Notes: generated by a model from the sequence alone, not told the origin. 64,000 nt of DNA from Candidatus Schekmanbacteria bacterium (GCA_016188575.1 JACPHN010000124.1:1-64000); one strand, 5' to 3'. Positions 43,085-52,135 are shown, numbered from the stretch's first letter. Numbers and translations: made by a program.

Positions 43085-43200
43085 CCCTGAATCCACCGCC
43101 TCTTCGATGTCGACGCGACCGCGCCCCCCTCGCCTCCTCCCGCTGGCGGGAGGTGAGGTCGGAGGTCTTCGTGATGCGTTTTCCGCGCGGTGCGGGCAAT
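43085..43200 (+). repeat. Dispersed repeat family A, copy 3
   Basis: GAATCCACCGCCTCTTCGAT, a GTCGACG segment, C-rich tract, hairpin CCCGCTGGCGGG and GTCTTCGTGATGCG follow the family order. Its terminal CCGCGCGGTGCGGGC runs directly into the 42-bp tandem array, as if the array grew from the repeat's edge. Confidence 0.75.
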
Positions 43201-43392
43201 TCCCGAATACGTGAGAGCCCCATCCCGCGCGGTGCGGACAGTTCCGGAATGCGCGAGAGGCCCATCCCGCGCGGTGCGGGCAATCCCCGAATACGTGAGA
43301 GGCCCATACCGCGCGGTGCGGGCAACTCCCGAATGCGTGAGAGGCCCGTTCCGCGCGGTGCGAGCAACTTTCGAATTCGTAAGAGAACCGTC
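43183..43392. repeat. 42-bp tandem repeat, five units
   Basis: Five head-to-tail units of exactly 42 bp start with CCGCGCGGTGCG and carry a variable middle (CCCGAATACGTGAGAG or similar). As 42 is divisible by 3, both strands stay open (14-residue repeats such as RERPIPRGAGNSRM), but no ribosome-binding site or sensible start exists. Units 1-4 are close and unit 5 is the most diverged. The array lies between the TolC-type gene and a helical-protein gene. Confidence 0.85.
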
Positions 43393-43408
43393 GTGAGCGC
43401 CGCCCGCG

Positions 43409-44125
43409 CTAGGGAACCTGCGGCGATTCCTCGGCAGCTCCGCTGCTTGCCGGCCTTTCGCCGCTCCGCTCTGCCGCGGCGAAGAAGAGACGTACGTACG
43501 ACCGCTGCCGCGGGAAGCGCTCCAGTAGGCGTTTCTCCAGTTGGTAGAGTGCCAGGGAAGCGTCCGCGACCGCATGCACCAGCGCGCTGCGCAGCCCGGC
43601 CTCCGTCACCTCCCCCGCATCGCGCTCCGCCAGCGCGGCCTGCTGCCGTTCGGCGCGATCACGCAGATCCGCGAGCATCTCCGCCTTGCCGGGAAATTCC
43701 GGAACATCCGCGAAGCGGGCGACGGCCTCGAGCACCCGCGTAGGTTCCAGCCGGAGCTCACTGTGGATGAGCTCCGCGATCTGTTCGCCAAAGACGCGAT
43801 CGGCGCCTTGCGGCAAAGCCGTTCGCTGGAGCTCCAGACGCATTCGCGCCTTCGCCGCGCGCACGCCGCGATCGAGCGCGCCATCCCCGACCGTCACGCG
43901 CGCCTGCAGACGCGCACCGTCGACCACGCGGAACCGCTCGAGCGCGGCCTCGGCCTGCGCTACCTTCTCCAGGTGCACCGCCAGCGCATCATGGTCAGCC
44001 CCCATGGCATCGCGCTGCTCCTGGCTCAGATCCTTGTCCATCGCGCGCGCCGCTTCGAGCGCGTGCATCGCGTGCGCCAGCGCCCGGGTCATCGTGGCGG
44101 AAGAGCTGTTCGGCGTTGCAATCAT
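43409..44125 (-). CDS. Helical protein of unknown function
   Basis: A 238-residue, highly alpha-helical, charged protein without signal peptide or membrane segment. No family is recognised. The C-terminal part has LYQLEKRLLERFPRQRSYVRLFF, a segment that looks conserved in style, followed by a Ser/Glu-rich tail. ATG 44125 follows GAGGAGAG. Neighbours give no functional hint: an efflux operon lies downstream and an ADP-ribosylglycohydrolase relic upstream. Confidence 0.6.
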   Translation of the reverse strand: MIATPNSSSATMTRALAHAMHALEAARAMDKDLSQEQRDAMGADHDALAVHLEKVAQAEAALERFRVVDGARLQARVTVGDGALDRGVRAAKARMRLELQRTALPQGADRVFGEQIAELIHSELRLEPTRVLEAVARFADVPEFPGKAEMLADLRDRAERQQAALAERDAGEVTEAGLRSALVHAVADASLALYQLEKRLLERFPRQRSYVRLFFAAAERSGERPASSGAAEESPQVP

Positions 44126-44294
44126 GACATTCTCTCCTCGTGATTCAGCCGGTTGTCGGCGCCAGCCGGAACCCCGCTGCGCGGGCGACGCCCTCCGGCG
44201 GCGCTGGTCGGGATTGTAGCCGGCACTGACGCTTGTGGCCATGGTCGCGCGCTTGGCTCCTCCCCGCGGCAGGCACGCCGCGCCGCGTTCGCGC

Positions 44295-44519
44295 TCAGCC
44301 GCCGCTGCCTGCGCCACGCCCGTCCGGGATGCCGGTGCCCAAAGCGGCGAATGAAGTCGAGATAGGGTTCCCCGAGAGGATGGCATCGGCTACCGCAACC
44401 GTAAGGACGGTGTCGTCGGTGAAGCGGCAGCGGGGATGAAAGAGCGGAAAGTCCTTGATCTTGATCCTTTGATGCTCGTAGACCGAGCCGATGATGTCTC
44501 CGGCGATCGCTCCAATCAC
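44295..44519 (-). pseudogene. ADP-ribosylglycohydrolase (DraG-like) N-terminal relic
   Basis: The first 51 residues match the start of the ADP-ribosylglycohydrolase family: MIGAIAGDIIGSVYEHQRIK, then DFPLFHPRCRFTDDTVLTVA, containing the magnesium-binding TDD. Intact enzymes are about 250-350 residues, with further Asp ligands near the C terminus. Here the frame diverges after ILSGNP and stops. The remainder is absent downstream. It is a truncated gene. Confidence 0.8.
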
Positions 44520-44533
44520 GGGTGTTCCTTCCT

Positions 44534-45679
44534 TCAGCCGCCGGGCGGCTGGTTGCTGGGTGCTGGCGAGGGCTCCGGCGAGGGCTCCGGCGAGGGCTCC
44601 GGCGAGGGCGTTGGCGACGGCTCGAGCGCCGCCGCCGGCGCCGGTGACAGCGACTTCTCGGGCAGCGCCGACGTTTCGGGTAGCGGCGACGGCGTTGGCG
44701 GCGGTGAAGGTGAAGGCGCCGCGGACGGCTCCAGCGCCGCCGGCGGCGGCGGGGACGGTTTCGGCGCAGGCTCCGCGGTCTCCGGCGACGGTACCGGGAC
44801 CACGAGCACGAGCTCGTCCGTCGTCGTCGCTGCGTGGCCCTGCTCAACCTCGCTGTCGACCGCGATGCGGAGGAAGTTATCGCCTGCGAGCAGATCGAGC
44901 CGCACCACCTCCGAGGTCCGCGGATACGGCCGGAACAGCCGCGTCACGTCCTTGTCGTTCAGCCCGACCCGTAGCGTCTCGGGGCGGATCTTGACGCCAT
45001 AGTAGATGACCACGTCATACGTCTCATCGCCGGCCGCGAGCGTCGTCAACTTCGCCATGGGCGCCGCGTACGCGAGGGGGATCGCCGGGTCGTGCGCCGA
45101 CACTTGGTCGCCGTCGAAGAGCAGGTGCACAATCGCCGCGCCTTTTTCGCCAACGGCGGCGTCCACGTCGAGCAGATAGGTATTCTTCGCGAGCGCCGAA
45201 GTGGACCCGGCCAACCGGACCGTCGCTGTCTTGGCCGGTCTGCCAAGCTCAACAAGGAGATCGTAGCTTGCCGGCACCATGCCGTACACGGACAGCTCGT
45301 AGGTGCCACCCCCCTGCGGATAGACTTCCAGGATCCGGCTGCCCCCGGTGCCCGCTTCCGTCGCGCGCCCCGAGTGCACGTGGCTGCGGATGTTCTCGCG
45401 GTAGTAGCCGACGGTGCACGGAATCTCGTCGGCGACCATGCGCGAGTGCTCGTGGAACCCCGAGATCGCGCCCGCGGGGTCGCGCAGGCCGAGCTGCACG
45501 AGCGGCAAGTGAGAATAGGCTTCGACGCGCAGGCGCGCGCGAGCCGTCCGGAGGCACGGCGGCGCCGCTCCCGCCGCGCCCGCCGCCTCCGCCGCGGGTC
45601 CTGGGTGGCCGCCGGCCAGGCTCACCGCAAGCACCACGGCGACCGCGACTCTGCACGACAACGCTCGCATCCCGATCAC
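44534..45679 (-). CDS. Exported protein with Pro/Ser/Glu-rich C-terminal tail
   Basis: The 381-residue product has a signal peptide (hydrophobic about 9-33), a globular part of unknown family (about 40-275) with beta-rich segments such as SRILEVYPQGGGTYELSVYG and YDVVIYYGVKIRPETLRVGL, and a low-complexity tail rich in Pro, Ser, Glu and Ala. The last part is PSPEPSPEPSPEPS, encoded by three exact 12-bp units (44571-44606). The frame starts at GTG 45679, with ATG 45670 as an equally good choice. The tail could span the cell wall or tether the protein. Confidence 0.6.
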   Translation of the reverse strand: MIGMRALSCRVAVAVVLAVSLAGGHPGPAAEAAGAAGAAPPCLRTARARLRVEAYSHLPLVQLGLRDPAGAISGFHEHSRMVADEIPCTVGYYRENIRSHVHSGRATEAGTGGSRILEVYPQGGGTYELSVYGMVPASYDLLVELGRPAKTATVRLAGSTSALAKNTYLLDVDAAVGEKGAAIVHLLFDGDQVSAHDPAIPLAYAAPMAKLTTLAAGDETYDVVIYYGVKIRPETLRVGLNDKDVTRLFRPYPRTSEVVRLDLLAGDNFLRIAVDSEVEQGHAATTTDELVLVVPVPSPETAEPAPKPSPPPPAALEPSAAPSPSPPPTPSPLPETSALPEKSLSPAPAAALEPSPTPSPEPSPEPSPEPSPAPSNQPPGG

Positions 45680-45706
45680 GCTGTGTGCACGAGCGCCGAA
45701 ATAGCG

Positions 45707-45808
45707 CCTCGGCCGAATGCGGAAGGTGCTCCTCTACAAGTGTCCACGCGCATTGCGCTCGCCATGGCGTAAAGGACATTCGGCCGACGCTGGATTTCCT
45801 CGGCATGG
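45707..45808. repeat. Dispersed inverted-repeat element, copy 3
   Basis: CCTCGGCCGAATGC (45707-45720) faces GGACATTCGGCCGACGC (45774-45790) across about 53 bp, and the right flank GGATTTCCTCGGCATG matches that at 34048-34062. The ends are those of the repeats at 227 and 33874, but the interior differs. It lies between the large kinase gene and the exported-protein gene. Confidence 0.65.
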
Positions 45809-45857
45809 GGCACCATCAAGTCGACCCCGCACGCGGCGCCGGGTCGTGAGGTCAAGC

Positions 45858-48800
45858 TCATGGCGAAACGCTCCTTTTTCGTGGTGGCGGCGTCGCCGCC
45901 GCCTTGCTTCTCATGTCGGCGATGAGCGCCGCGAGCTCTCCCCGCGGGGGCAGCGCCCGTGGCGCGATACAGTCGATCTCGCGGAGCTCGCGCGCCGGTG
46001 AGCTGCCGCGCCGCATCGCAAGTTGCCCCATCCAGCACCAACAGCTCATTTCGGTCTCCGGGGCGCCGACGGCGCGGCTTAGCTCGATGGCCCTCTCGAG
46101 CCAGCGACGTGTCGTCGCGGTCGCCCTCCCCGCCTGAATGTTGGCGGCCGCCATCTCGCACAGTGTCTCGGCGGCGTTGGCGAGGTCCCTGGCCGCGCGA
46201 TGTCGCTCCCCGGCGCGGCGCCCGGCGTCGAGCGCGGCGCTGTAGTCGCCGCGAATCCGGTGCACCCACGCGGTGATCTGCAGCACCGCTCCGGCCAGGC
46301 GGTCGTCGCCCGCGCGTTCGTGCAGCGCCAACGCCTGGGCCGCGAGCTCCAGCGCCTCGTCATGGGCCCCGCTGGAGGCCCGCGCTTGCGCGAGATTGCC
46401 GAGCACCCAGCCTTCGTTGGGGAGGTCCCCCATGCGCCGAAACACCGCCAGAGCCCGCCGGTACTCCGCTTCCGCCGCCGCGACATTACCCACGAGCTCC
46501 ATGCAATTCGCGCGGTTGGTGATCGTCATGCTCGCTTCCCGAGCCGCACCGGCGCGCTCGAGAATCGCGAGCGCTTCCTCGTACAGCTTCACGGCCAGCT
46601 CGATCCGGCCCTGGCTGCGGTGGATCGCCGCGAGGTTGTTCAGGGCGCTGGCTTCGGGAATCCGGTCTCCCGCCGCGCGGTGAATCGCCAGCGCGCGCTC
46701 GCACATCTGCATCGCCGGTTCCATGCGCCCCGTTTCAAAGTACAGGACCGCAACCTGGCGCAGGGCTTCGCCCACGATCCGCGGCTGCTGCCGGGAGCGC
46801 CCGGTGGCGGCGATCCGCAGCAGCTCGGTCTCGGCGCGATCGCGGTGGCCGCACAGCCGGTCCACGGTCGCGAGCGCCAGTGCGCAGCTCATCGCCGTCT
46901 GCGCGTCCTGTGCCGCCTCCGCGGCTCTGGCAGCCGCCTGCAGCCAGCGGGTCGCCTGACCATAGCGACCCGTGGGGATCAGCACGAGCCGCGCGAAGTC
47001 GAGGTCGGAGACGGCAAGCTCCGCCGGGACGCGCAGAATCTTTCCGAGCACGCGAAAGCAGCGTTCGGCGAAGTCGTATTGCCCGGCCGCGGCGCTGCGC
47101 TCGGCCGTGACCTTGTACGCCGCGATCGCGCGCGTCCGTTGCCCCGCTTCGAGCCGCAAGGCGCCGACGAGAACGCCATAGGATCGCTCGCGGATGGCGT
47201 CCGCGACGATCCAGTCGGCGCAGGCGGCATTCAGGCGCCGCCACCTGGCGCGCTCGGCGGTGCCGCGGGCGACCTCGCGGAGCCGGCGGTGGGCCAGTTT
47301 GAAGCGGTCGCCGTAGACCTCGTCCACCAGCGCCAGCGCCTCGATCTCCGCGAAGCTTTCCTCGAAGGCGCTTTCCGTCATGCCGCTGACCGCTCTCAAG
47401 GCGTCCATGCTGCCGATCTCCGCCGCCGCCGCCGCCGCCTGGGCCAGGTGCACCGCGGCTTCCGAAAGGACGCCCAGGCGTGCCTTCAGGGCGCCATCCA
47501 GATCGCGCGGCAAGGCCTCACGCAGGCCTTCGAGCGCGGCTGCCGCCGCACCGCCGCCACCCCCGCCGCGTCCGCCACCGCCACCGCCGCTACCCGCGCC
47601 CACACCGCGCAGCTCGAGCTGGCCGCGGTGGTTTCGCGCCAGGACGCCGATGGCGGCGGCTGAACGGACGAGCTCGGCAACCAGCATCGGATTGCCTCCC
47701 GAGGCTTCTCGAATCGCCGCCGTGAGCGCTTGCGGCGGCATCCGGGCTCCCAGCATGTCGCCGATCATGCGCTCGGTTTGCGCCGCGTCGAGATCACCCA
47801 CGGTCACACTCGTGACCAGATCCCGGCCCATGAGCGGCGCGACCTCGCGCGGCACGCGGTCCGGCTCCGCCGTCAACAGCATGAGCATGGGCAGGCTGCC
47901 AAGCTCCTTCGCCTGCATGGCCGCGCTCACCAGCTCAAGCGTGAGCGCGTCGAGGTGCGGGAGGTTGTCGAGCACGAGCAATACCGGCCGCTCGCCCTCC
48001 GCCGTCGCTCCCCGCAACAGGTCCCACAACGCCGTGACGGCCCGCAGTCGCGCCGCGCGCGGCGGCAGCGTGCTCTCCGTAGAGGGCGCCAGCACGCATG
48101 CCAGGTCGCGCAGTGCGCGCTCGCGATCGGTCGCCGACCCATCGGCGCGGAAGTCGTCCAGTAGCTCCTCGATCACGCGCCGCAAGCTGTTGCCCGGCGC
48201 CTGGGCCTGCGGCGAGCCGGTTGCCGCGAGCAGGCGGAAGCCGTGCCGTTCCGCGAGCTGGCACGCCTCCAGCGCGAGCCGCGTCTTGCCGCAGCCGGCC
48301 TTGCCGAGAAGCAGACCGATGCACCCGCGCTTGTCCCGGGCGCTCGCGAGGAGCCGCCCGAGGGTGCTCACCGCCTCGCTCCGGCCGACCAGCCGCGGCC
48401 GGAATGGCAGCACCGAATGAACGCGCGCCGCCGATGGCGGCGGTGGCGGCGGCACCGGCACGCCCATGGTCTCCAGGCACGCGGCCACGGCGGCGGGGTG
48501 ACTGAGGCGATGCGCCGGATCCTTCGCGAGGAGATCGAGCACCAGGCGGTCGAGCTCCGCAGACACGTCCGGCGCGTGCTTCGACGGCGGTTCGACGGGG
48601 CGCACCAGGTGCATCCCGGCCACGATAACGTCGCTTTCGCCCAGGAACGGCGGCCGTCCGGCGGCAATCTGGTACAGGATGCAACCGAGCGAATAGAGGT
48701 CCGCGCGCGCATCGACGACCTCCCCGCGGATCTGCTCGGGCGCCATGTAGCTGACCGTGCCCGTGGCGCCGACGTGGGCGCTGAGCTCGTCGGTGCTCAA

Positions 48801-49439
48801 CAGGCCGGCGCCGCGCGCCGCGATTCCGAAATCGACGAGCACCGGCTGGCCATCGGCGCGGACGAACACGTTTTCCGGCTTCAGGTCGCGGTGGACGATG
48901 CCGAGGCCATGCAGGTAGGCCAGGACGTCGCAGAGCCGGGCGATGGTGGCGAGCGCGGGCAGCAGGCGGGGCGGCAGCTCGGGGGGGGTAGCGGCAGCGC
49001 CGGCCGCGCCGTCCTGACCGCTCGCGTCACCCGCTTCGGGGAAGGCTGCGGTTTCTTCTATCGCCGGCAGCTCCAGGTCGGTCGGCTCGCCTGTCAACGC
49101 CGGCGCTACCAGCGTGTTCTCGAAGCACGCCGGCTGCGCGGAGTCGACCAGCGCGAGCAGTGTCGGGCCATCGAGATGCTCCATGGCATACCACGGCACC
49201 TCGCTCCACATCCCCTCGGCGACGATGCGGACGATGCCGGGATGGCGGAGGCGGGCGAGCGACCGGATCTCGCGGCGGATGCCCTTGAGGACGCTCGGGT
49301 GCAGGCCGCGCACCGTCTTCACGGCGACGACAGCTCCGGTCGCTTCCTCGACGCCGCGGTAAACGACCCCCATGCCGCCGCGCCCGAGGATTCCCTGGAT
49401 GCGATAGGGGCCGATGTAGCGCGGCAGCTCGGTGGTCAT
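45858..49439 (-). CDS. Ser/Thr protein kinase-AAA ATPase-TPR protein
   Basis: A 1193-residue signalling protein. The kinase domain (about 12-320) is intact: GRGGMGVVY loop, Lys41 in VAVKTV, HRDLKPEN (183-190), DFG (203-205) and APEQ. An acidic/Ala insertion of about 60 residues lies before the catalytic loop. After a Pro linker comes an AAA/STAND-type ATPase with P-loop GKAGCGKTRL (379-388) and LLVLDNLPHLD, then a Gly-rich stretch and a long array of TPR helices (about 850-1150, for example ALNNLAAIHRSQGRIELAVK). No membrane helix is visible. Its ATG overlaps the stop of the Nudix gene. It resembles large myxobacterial regulatory kinases. FHA and PP2C proteins elsewhere here could be partners. 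Confidence 0.92.
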   Translation of the reverse strand: MTTELPRYIGPYRIQGILGRGGMGVVYRGVEEATGAVVAVKTVRGLHPSVLKGIRREIRSLARLRHPGIVRIVAEGMWSEVPWYAMEHLDGPTLLALVDSAQPACFENTLVAPALTGEPTDLELPAIEETAAFPEAGDASGQDGAAGAAATPPELPPRLLPALATIARLCDVLAYLHGLGIVHRDLKPENVFVRADGQPVLVDFGIAARGAGLLSTDELSAHVGATGTVSYMAPEQIRGEVVDARADLYSLGCILYQIAAGRPPFLGESDVIVAGMHLVRPVEPPSKHAPDVSAELDRLVLDLLAKDPAHRLSHPAAVAACLETMGVPVPPPPPPSAARVHSVLPFRPRLVGRSEAVSTLGRLLASARDKRGCIGLLLGKAGCGKTRLALEACQLAERHGFRLLAATGSPQAQAPGNSLRRVIEELLDDFRADGSATDRERALRDLACVLAPSTESTLPPRAARLRAVTALWDLLRGATAEGERPVLLVLDNLPHLDALTLELVSAAMQAKELGSLPMLMLLTAEPDRVPREVAPLMGRDLVTSVTVGDLDAAQTERMIGDMLGARMPPQALTAAIREASGGNPMLVAELVRSAAAIGVLARNHRGQLELRGVGAGSGGGGGGRGGGGGGAAAAALEGLREALPRDLDGALKARLGVLSEAAVHLAQAAAAAAEIGSMDALRAVSGMTESAFEESFAEIEALALVDEVYGDRFKLAHRRLREVARGTAERARWRRLNAACADWIVADAIRERSYGVLVGALRLEAGQRTRAIAAYKVTAERSAAAGQYDFAERCFRVLGKILRVPAELAVSDLDFARLVLIPTGRYGQATRWLQAAARAAEAAQDAQTAMSCALALATVDRLCGHRDRAETELLRIAATGRSRQQPRIVGEALRQVAVLYFETGRMEPAMQMCERALAIHRAAGDRIPEASALNNLAAIHRSQGRIELAVKLYEEALAILERAGAAREASMTITNRANCMELVGNVAAAEAEYRRALAVFRRMGDLPNEGWVLGNLAQARASSGAHDEALELAAQALALHERAGDDRLAGAVLQITAWVHRIRGDYSAALDAGRRAGERHRAARDLANAAETLCEMAAANIQAGRATATTRRWLERAIELSRAVGAPETEMSCWCWMGQLAMRRGSSPARELREIDCIAPRALPPRGELAALIADMRSKAAATPPPRKRSVSP

Positions 49440-50005
49440 CGGGGGGAGGCTCCGCCGTCCGCCTGCAGGCGATACTTGTGGCGCCGCGGGTCGCCGAGGG
49501 GTCCTTGCAGCGGGGTGTCGTCGTCAGCCCAAAGCGCGGCGGCGGCGATCGCGCGCCGAATCAGATCCTTGCCGTCGGGCGGAACGATGACGCGCACCGC
49601 GGGCGCGGCCAGCTCCGCGAGCCGCCACCAGCGCGCCTCGCTCCCCGCCATGTCGTCGCCCGGAACGATGGCGCCGCCGGCATACGCCGCGACCACGCAC
49701 AGGCTGAGCATCAGCGGTACGCTCGCGTCATACGCGAAGCTCTCCGCGTGAAATACGGCGATCGGCCGCATAAGGACGTCCGCGCCGGCTTCCTCACGAG
49801 TCTCGCGACAGGCTGCGTCGAGCACCGTCTCACCGGCCTCCATGGCGCCGTTGATGACTTCCCACGCGCCCTTGCGCTCGGGATGCGCCAGCAGCAGAAT
49901 GCGCTGTGCGGCGTCGATGAGATAAACGGAGACCGCCGCCGGGAAACACGCAAAGGCGCGCTTTCCCGCCACGTCACGAACGGTCGGCTGTGCGCGCTGT
50001 ATCAT
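49436..50005 (-). CDS. Nudix hydrolase
   Basis: A 189-residue Nudix enzyme. The box GAMEAGETVLDAACRETREE-AG fits GX5EX7REUXEEXGU, with the metal-binding Glu pair intact. It hydrolyses nucleoside diphosphate-linked substrates; the substrate is unknown. The stop overlaps the kinase ATG (ATGA), an unusual pairing. It is divergent from the hydrolase gene with only 45 bp between the starts. Confidence 0.88.
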   Translation of the reverse strand: MIQRAQPTVRDVAGKRAFACFPAAVSVYLIDAAQRILLLAHPERKGAWEVINGAMEAGETVLDAACRETREEAGADVLMRPIAVFHAESFAYDASVPLMLSLCVVAAYAGGAIVPGDDMAGSEARWWRLAELAAPAVRVIVPPDGKDLIRRAIAAAALWADDDTPLQGPLGDPRRHKYRLQADGGASPR

Positions 50006-50050
50006 GGCCGCTCCCGATGTCGTAAATCCCTGGAAGAAGCAACTGCGATC

Positions 50051-51064
50051 ATGACCTTAGAGTCCCAGGAGGCGCCGGCGCAAGCGCCGGGAGCCGCGCG
50101 GCGAGGTGGCCTGGCCAGCCGGCTGTCGGCAGCAGCGGGGCGCCTTCGCGAGGCCGCCCGACTGCTCGTCCTCGCCGGAACCCTGCGCGTGCCGGCGCCC
50201 GTTTCACCGCTGCCCTTCACCTACCACGACCGCGCCGGCGAGCGCATGCCGGAGTCGTTGCTGCCACGGCCGGCGCGCGGCGATCCGCTGTTTGTGTTCC
50301 TGCCCGGGAAGGACGATCGCGCTCGCGATTTTGTCGACCGCGGGCTGGTAGGATCGCTGTTGGAGGCGCTACCAGGGAGTGCCTGCGTGGCCGCTGACGC
50401 TCACCTCGGCTACTACCTGTCGCACGAGATCGTCGACCGCCTGCGCGATGACGTGGTGCTGCCGGCGCGCGCCGCGGGGTACACCAACGTCTGGCTGGTC
50501 GGGCTCTCCATCGGCGGCCTGGGGGCGGCCGGCTACGCCATGGACCATCCCGATCACGTCCGCGGCCTGATCCTGCTGGCACCGTATCTGGGCCCGAACG
50601 CGCTCTTGCGCGCCGCCGCCGGCGGTGGCGACCTGAGCTCATGGCGCGGCGACGGGGACTTTCGAATTTTCGTGGACGTCGTCGAGTGGTTGACGCGAGC
50701 TGCCCGGTCCGCCGCCGCCATGCCGATTCTTCTCGGATACGGCCGCCACGACCGGCGCCGGGCCGGCGCCGAGCTGCTCGCGCGCCTGCTGCCGCCGGAG
50801 CGCGTCAGCGTGGTTGCCGGCGGACATCGCTGGCCGGTCTGGCAACGCCTGTGGCGGCTCATGCTGCCGGGCCTGCCTGAAGTCACCGCCGGTTCGCCTG
50901 CGAGCCGCGCGGAAAGCGCATCACAAAGACCCCTCACCTCACCTCCCCTCGCTTGCGGAGGGAGGGGCGGGGAAGAACCGCCCCCCGGAAGCGGGGTACG
51001 GGGCGGAGGGGGCCAGCATCCGAGGGACGAACATGAAGAACGATTCTTTCCACGCTCTGAGTGA
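50051..51064 (+). CDS. Alpha/beta-hydrolase with repeat-derived C terminus
   Basis: The frame has 337 residues. The hydrolase fold shows LFVFLPGKDDRARDF after the first strand, the nucleophile elbow VGLSIGGLGAAGY (Gly-Leu-Ser-Ile-Gly, Ser nucleophile), PILLGYGRHDRR with the acid, and VVAGGHRWPVW with the His. The natural end is expected near LPGLPEV (about residue 278). Beyond it the frame runs through dispersed repeat family A (inverted copy at 50893-50990) and overlaps the next gene, adding about 55 residues of Arg/Gly/Pro-rich sequence. The substrate is unknown. Confidence 0.75.
   Translation: MTLESQEAPAQAPGAARRGGLASRLSAAAGRLREAARLLVLAGTLRVPAPVSPLPFTYHDRAGERMPESLLPRPARGDPLFVFLPGKDDRARDFVDRGLVGSLLEALPGSACVAADAHLGYYLSHEIVDRLRDDVVLPARAAGYTNVWLVGLSIGGLGAAGYAMDHPDHVRGLILLAPYLGPNALLRAAAGGGDLSSWRGDGDFRIFVDVVEWLTRAARSAAAMPILLGYGRHDRRRAGAELLARLLPPERVSVVAGGHRWPVWQRLWRLMLPGLPEVTAGSPASRAESASQRPLTSPPLACGGRGGEEPPPGSGVRGGGGQHPRDEHEERFFPRSE
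50893..50990 (-). repeat. Dispersed repeat family A, inverted copy 4
   Basis: In reverse orientation this segment reads as the other copies: hairpin CCTCCGCAAGCGAGGGG, then GTCTTTGTGATGCGCTTTCC and CGCGCGGCTCGCAG. It overlaps the 3' end of the hydrolase frame and precedes the methyltransferase gene. Confidence 0.72.
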
Positions 51065-51671
51065 GTACGCGTTGGAGCTAGTGCGCGGTGCGGAGCCGCC
51101 GCTGCTTGCGGCGCTGGCCGAGGAGACCCGGCGGGCGACCTCGCGTCCGGGGATGATGATCGGGCCGGTCGAGGGCGCGCTCTTGCGTTTGCTCGTGCAG
51201 CTTGCGCCGGCGCGGCGCGTGCTCGAGATCGGCACGTTCACCGGATACAGCGCGCTGTGGATGGCTTCCGGCCTGCCGCCGGACGGGCGGGTCGTGTCCT
51301 GCGACGTCAGTGAGGAATGGACGAGCATCGCGCGGCGGTACTGGGAGCAGAGCCCCGATGGCGGGAAAATCGAGCTCCGGCTCGGGCCGGCGGCGGCGAC
51401 GCTCGCCGCTCTGGTAGGCCCGTTCGACTTGGCCTTCATCGACGCGGACAAGGAGAGCTACCCGGCATATTGGGAGCGCTGCCTGGAGCTGGTGCGGCCC
51501 GGCGGTCTCATCGTCCTGGACAACGCGCTCTGGGGTGGGACCGTGCTCGCGCCGGACGATGAGGCGTCACGGACTCTCGCCGCGCTCAACCGCCGCATCG
51601 CCGCCGACTCGCGCGTCGCTGCCGTGCTGCTCACGGTCCGGGACGGGATGATGGTCACGAGAAAGCGGTGA
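51033..51671 (+). CDS. SAM-dependent O-methyltransferase (COMT/CCoAOMT type)
   Basis: A 212-residue class I methyltransferase. Motif I is VLEIGTFTGYSALWMASGLP, followed by VVSCDVSEEWTSIARRYWE, the metal-site region FDLAFIDADKESYPAYWE, and GGLIVLDNALWGG, the order of catechol/caffeoyl-CoA O-methyltransferases, which use a divalent metal. ATG 51033 has GAGGG upstream and gives a standard length. It is followed 68 bp later by a cupin-like gene. The acceptor is unknown. Confidence 0.88.
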   Translation: MKNDSFHALSEYALELVRGAEPPLLAALAEETRRATSRPGMMIGPVEGALLRLLVQLAPARRVLEIGTFTGYSALWMASGLPPDGRVVSCDVSEEWTSIARRYWEQSPDGGKIELRLGPAAATLAALVGPFDLAFIDADKESYPAYWERCLELVRPGGLIVLDNALWGGTVLAPDDEASRTLAALNRRIAADSRVAAVLLTVRDGMMVTRKR

Positions 51672-51739
51672 GGCGGCGTGCTTCGCCACCGCGTGCTTCG
51701 CCACCGCGCACCGCGGGCGGCACGGGAAGGGAGGTTTGC

Positions 51740-52135
51740 ATGCGCGTCGTCACGGTTACCCCGCCGTCGTTTCCGAGCGTCGAGAGAGATTGCCCGTTGC
51801 TTCCGCAGGCGGGGCGGGAATGGCAAGTCCTCTGCGGCGATGCGGACCACTGGCGCGCTGGCGTGTTCTCGCCGCAGCCGGCGCGGGCGGAGGAGATCGG
51901 GGAGCTGGAGCGGCACACGTGCCCGGAGCTATTCTTGCTCATGCACGGCCGCGTGACTCTGGTTCTCGCCGACGGCGCGGAGGGCAGGCGCGAGCTGCCG
52001 CTGGAGCTTGGCCGACCCGTGCTGGTGACCTCTGCACACGCCGGGTATTGCCCGGACGGGGCGCACACCGGCGCCGCGCTGGTCATCGAGCGCGATCGCT
52101 TCAGTACCGAGTATCGCGCGCCGGAGGCGTGGTAG
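51740..52135 (+). CDS. Cupin-like small protein
   Basis: A 131-residue protein with the order and spacing of a small single-domain cupin: ELERHTCPELFLLMHGRVTLVL for motif 1 (His and Glu present, further metal ligands not clear) and a closing HTGAALVIERDRF. Function is unknown. GGGAGG precedes ATG 51740. It follows the methyltransferase and probably shares its transcript. Confidence 0.6.
   Translation: MRVVTVTPPSFPSVERDCPLLPQAGREWQVLCGDADHWRAGVFSPQPARAEEIGELERHTCPELFLLMHGRVTLVLADGAEGRRELPLELGRPVLVTSAHAGYCPDGAHTGAALVIERDRFSTEYRAPEAW

Noticed and set aside
43183-43392. CRISPR array
   Set aside because: The units are contiguous 42-bp tandem copies without unique spacers, and no cas gene is present.
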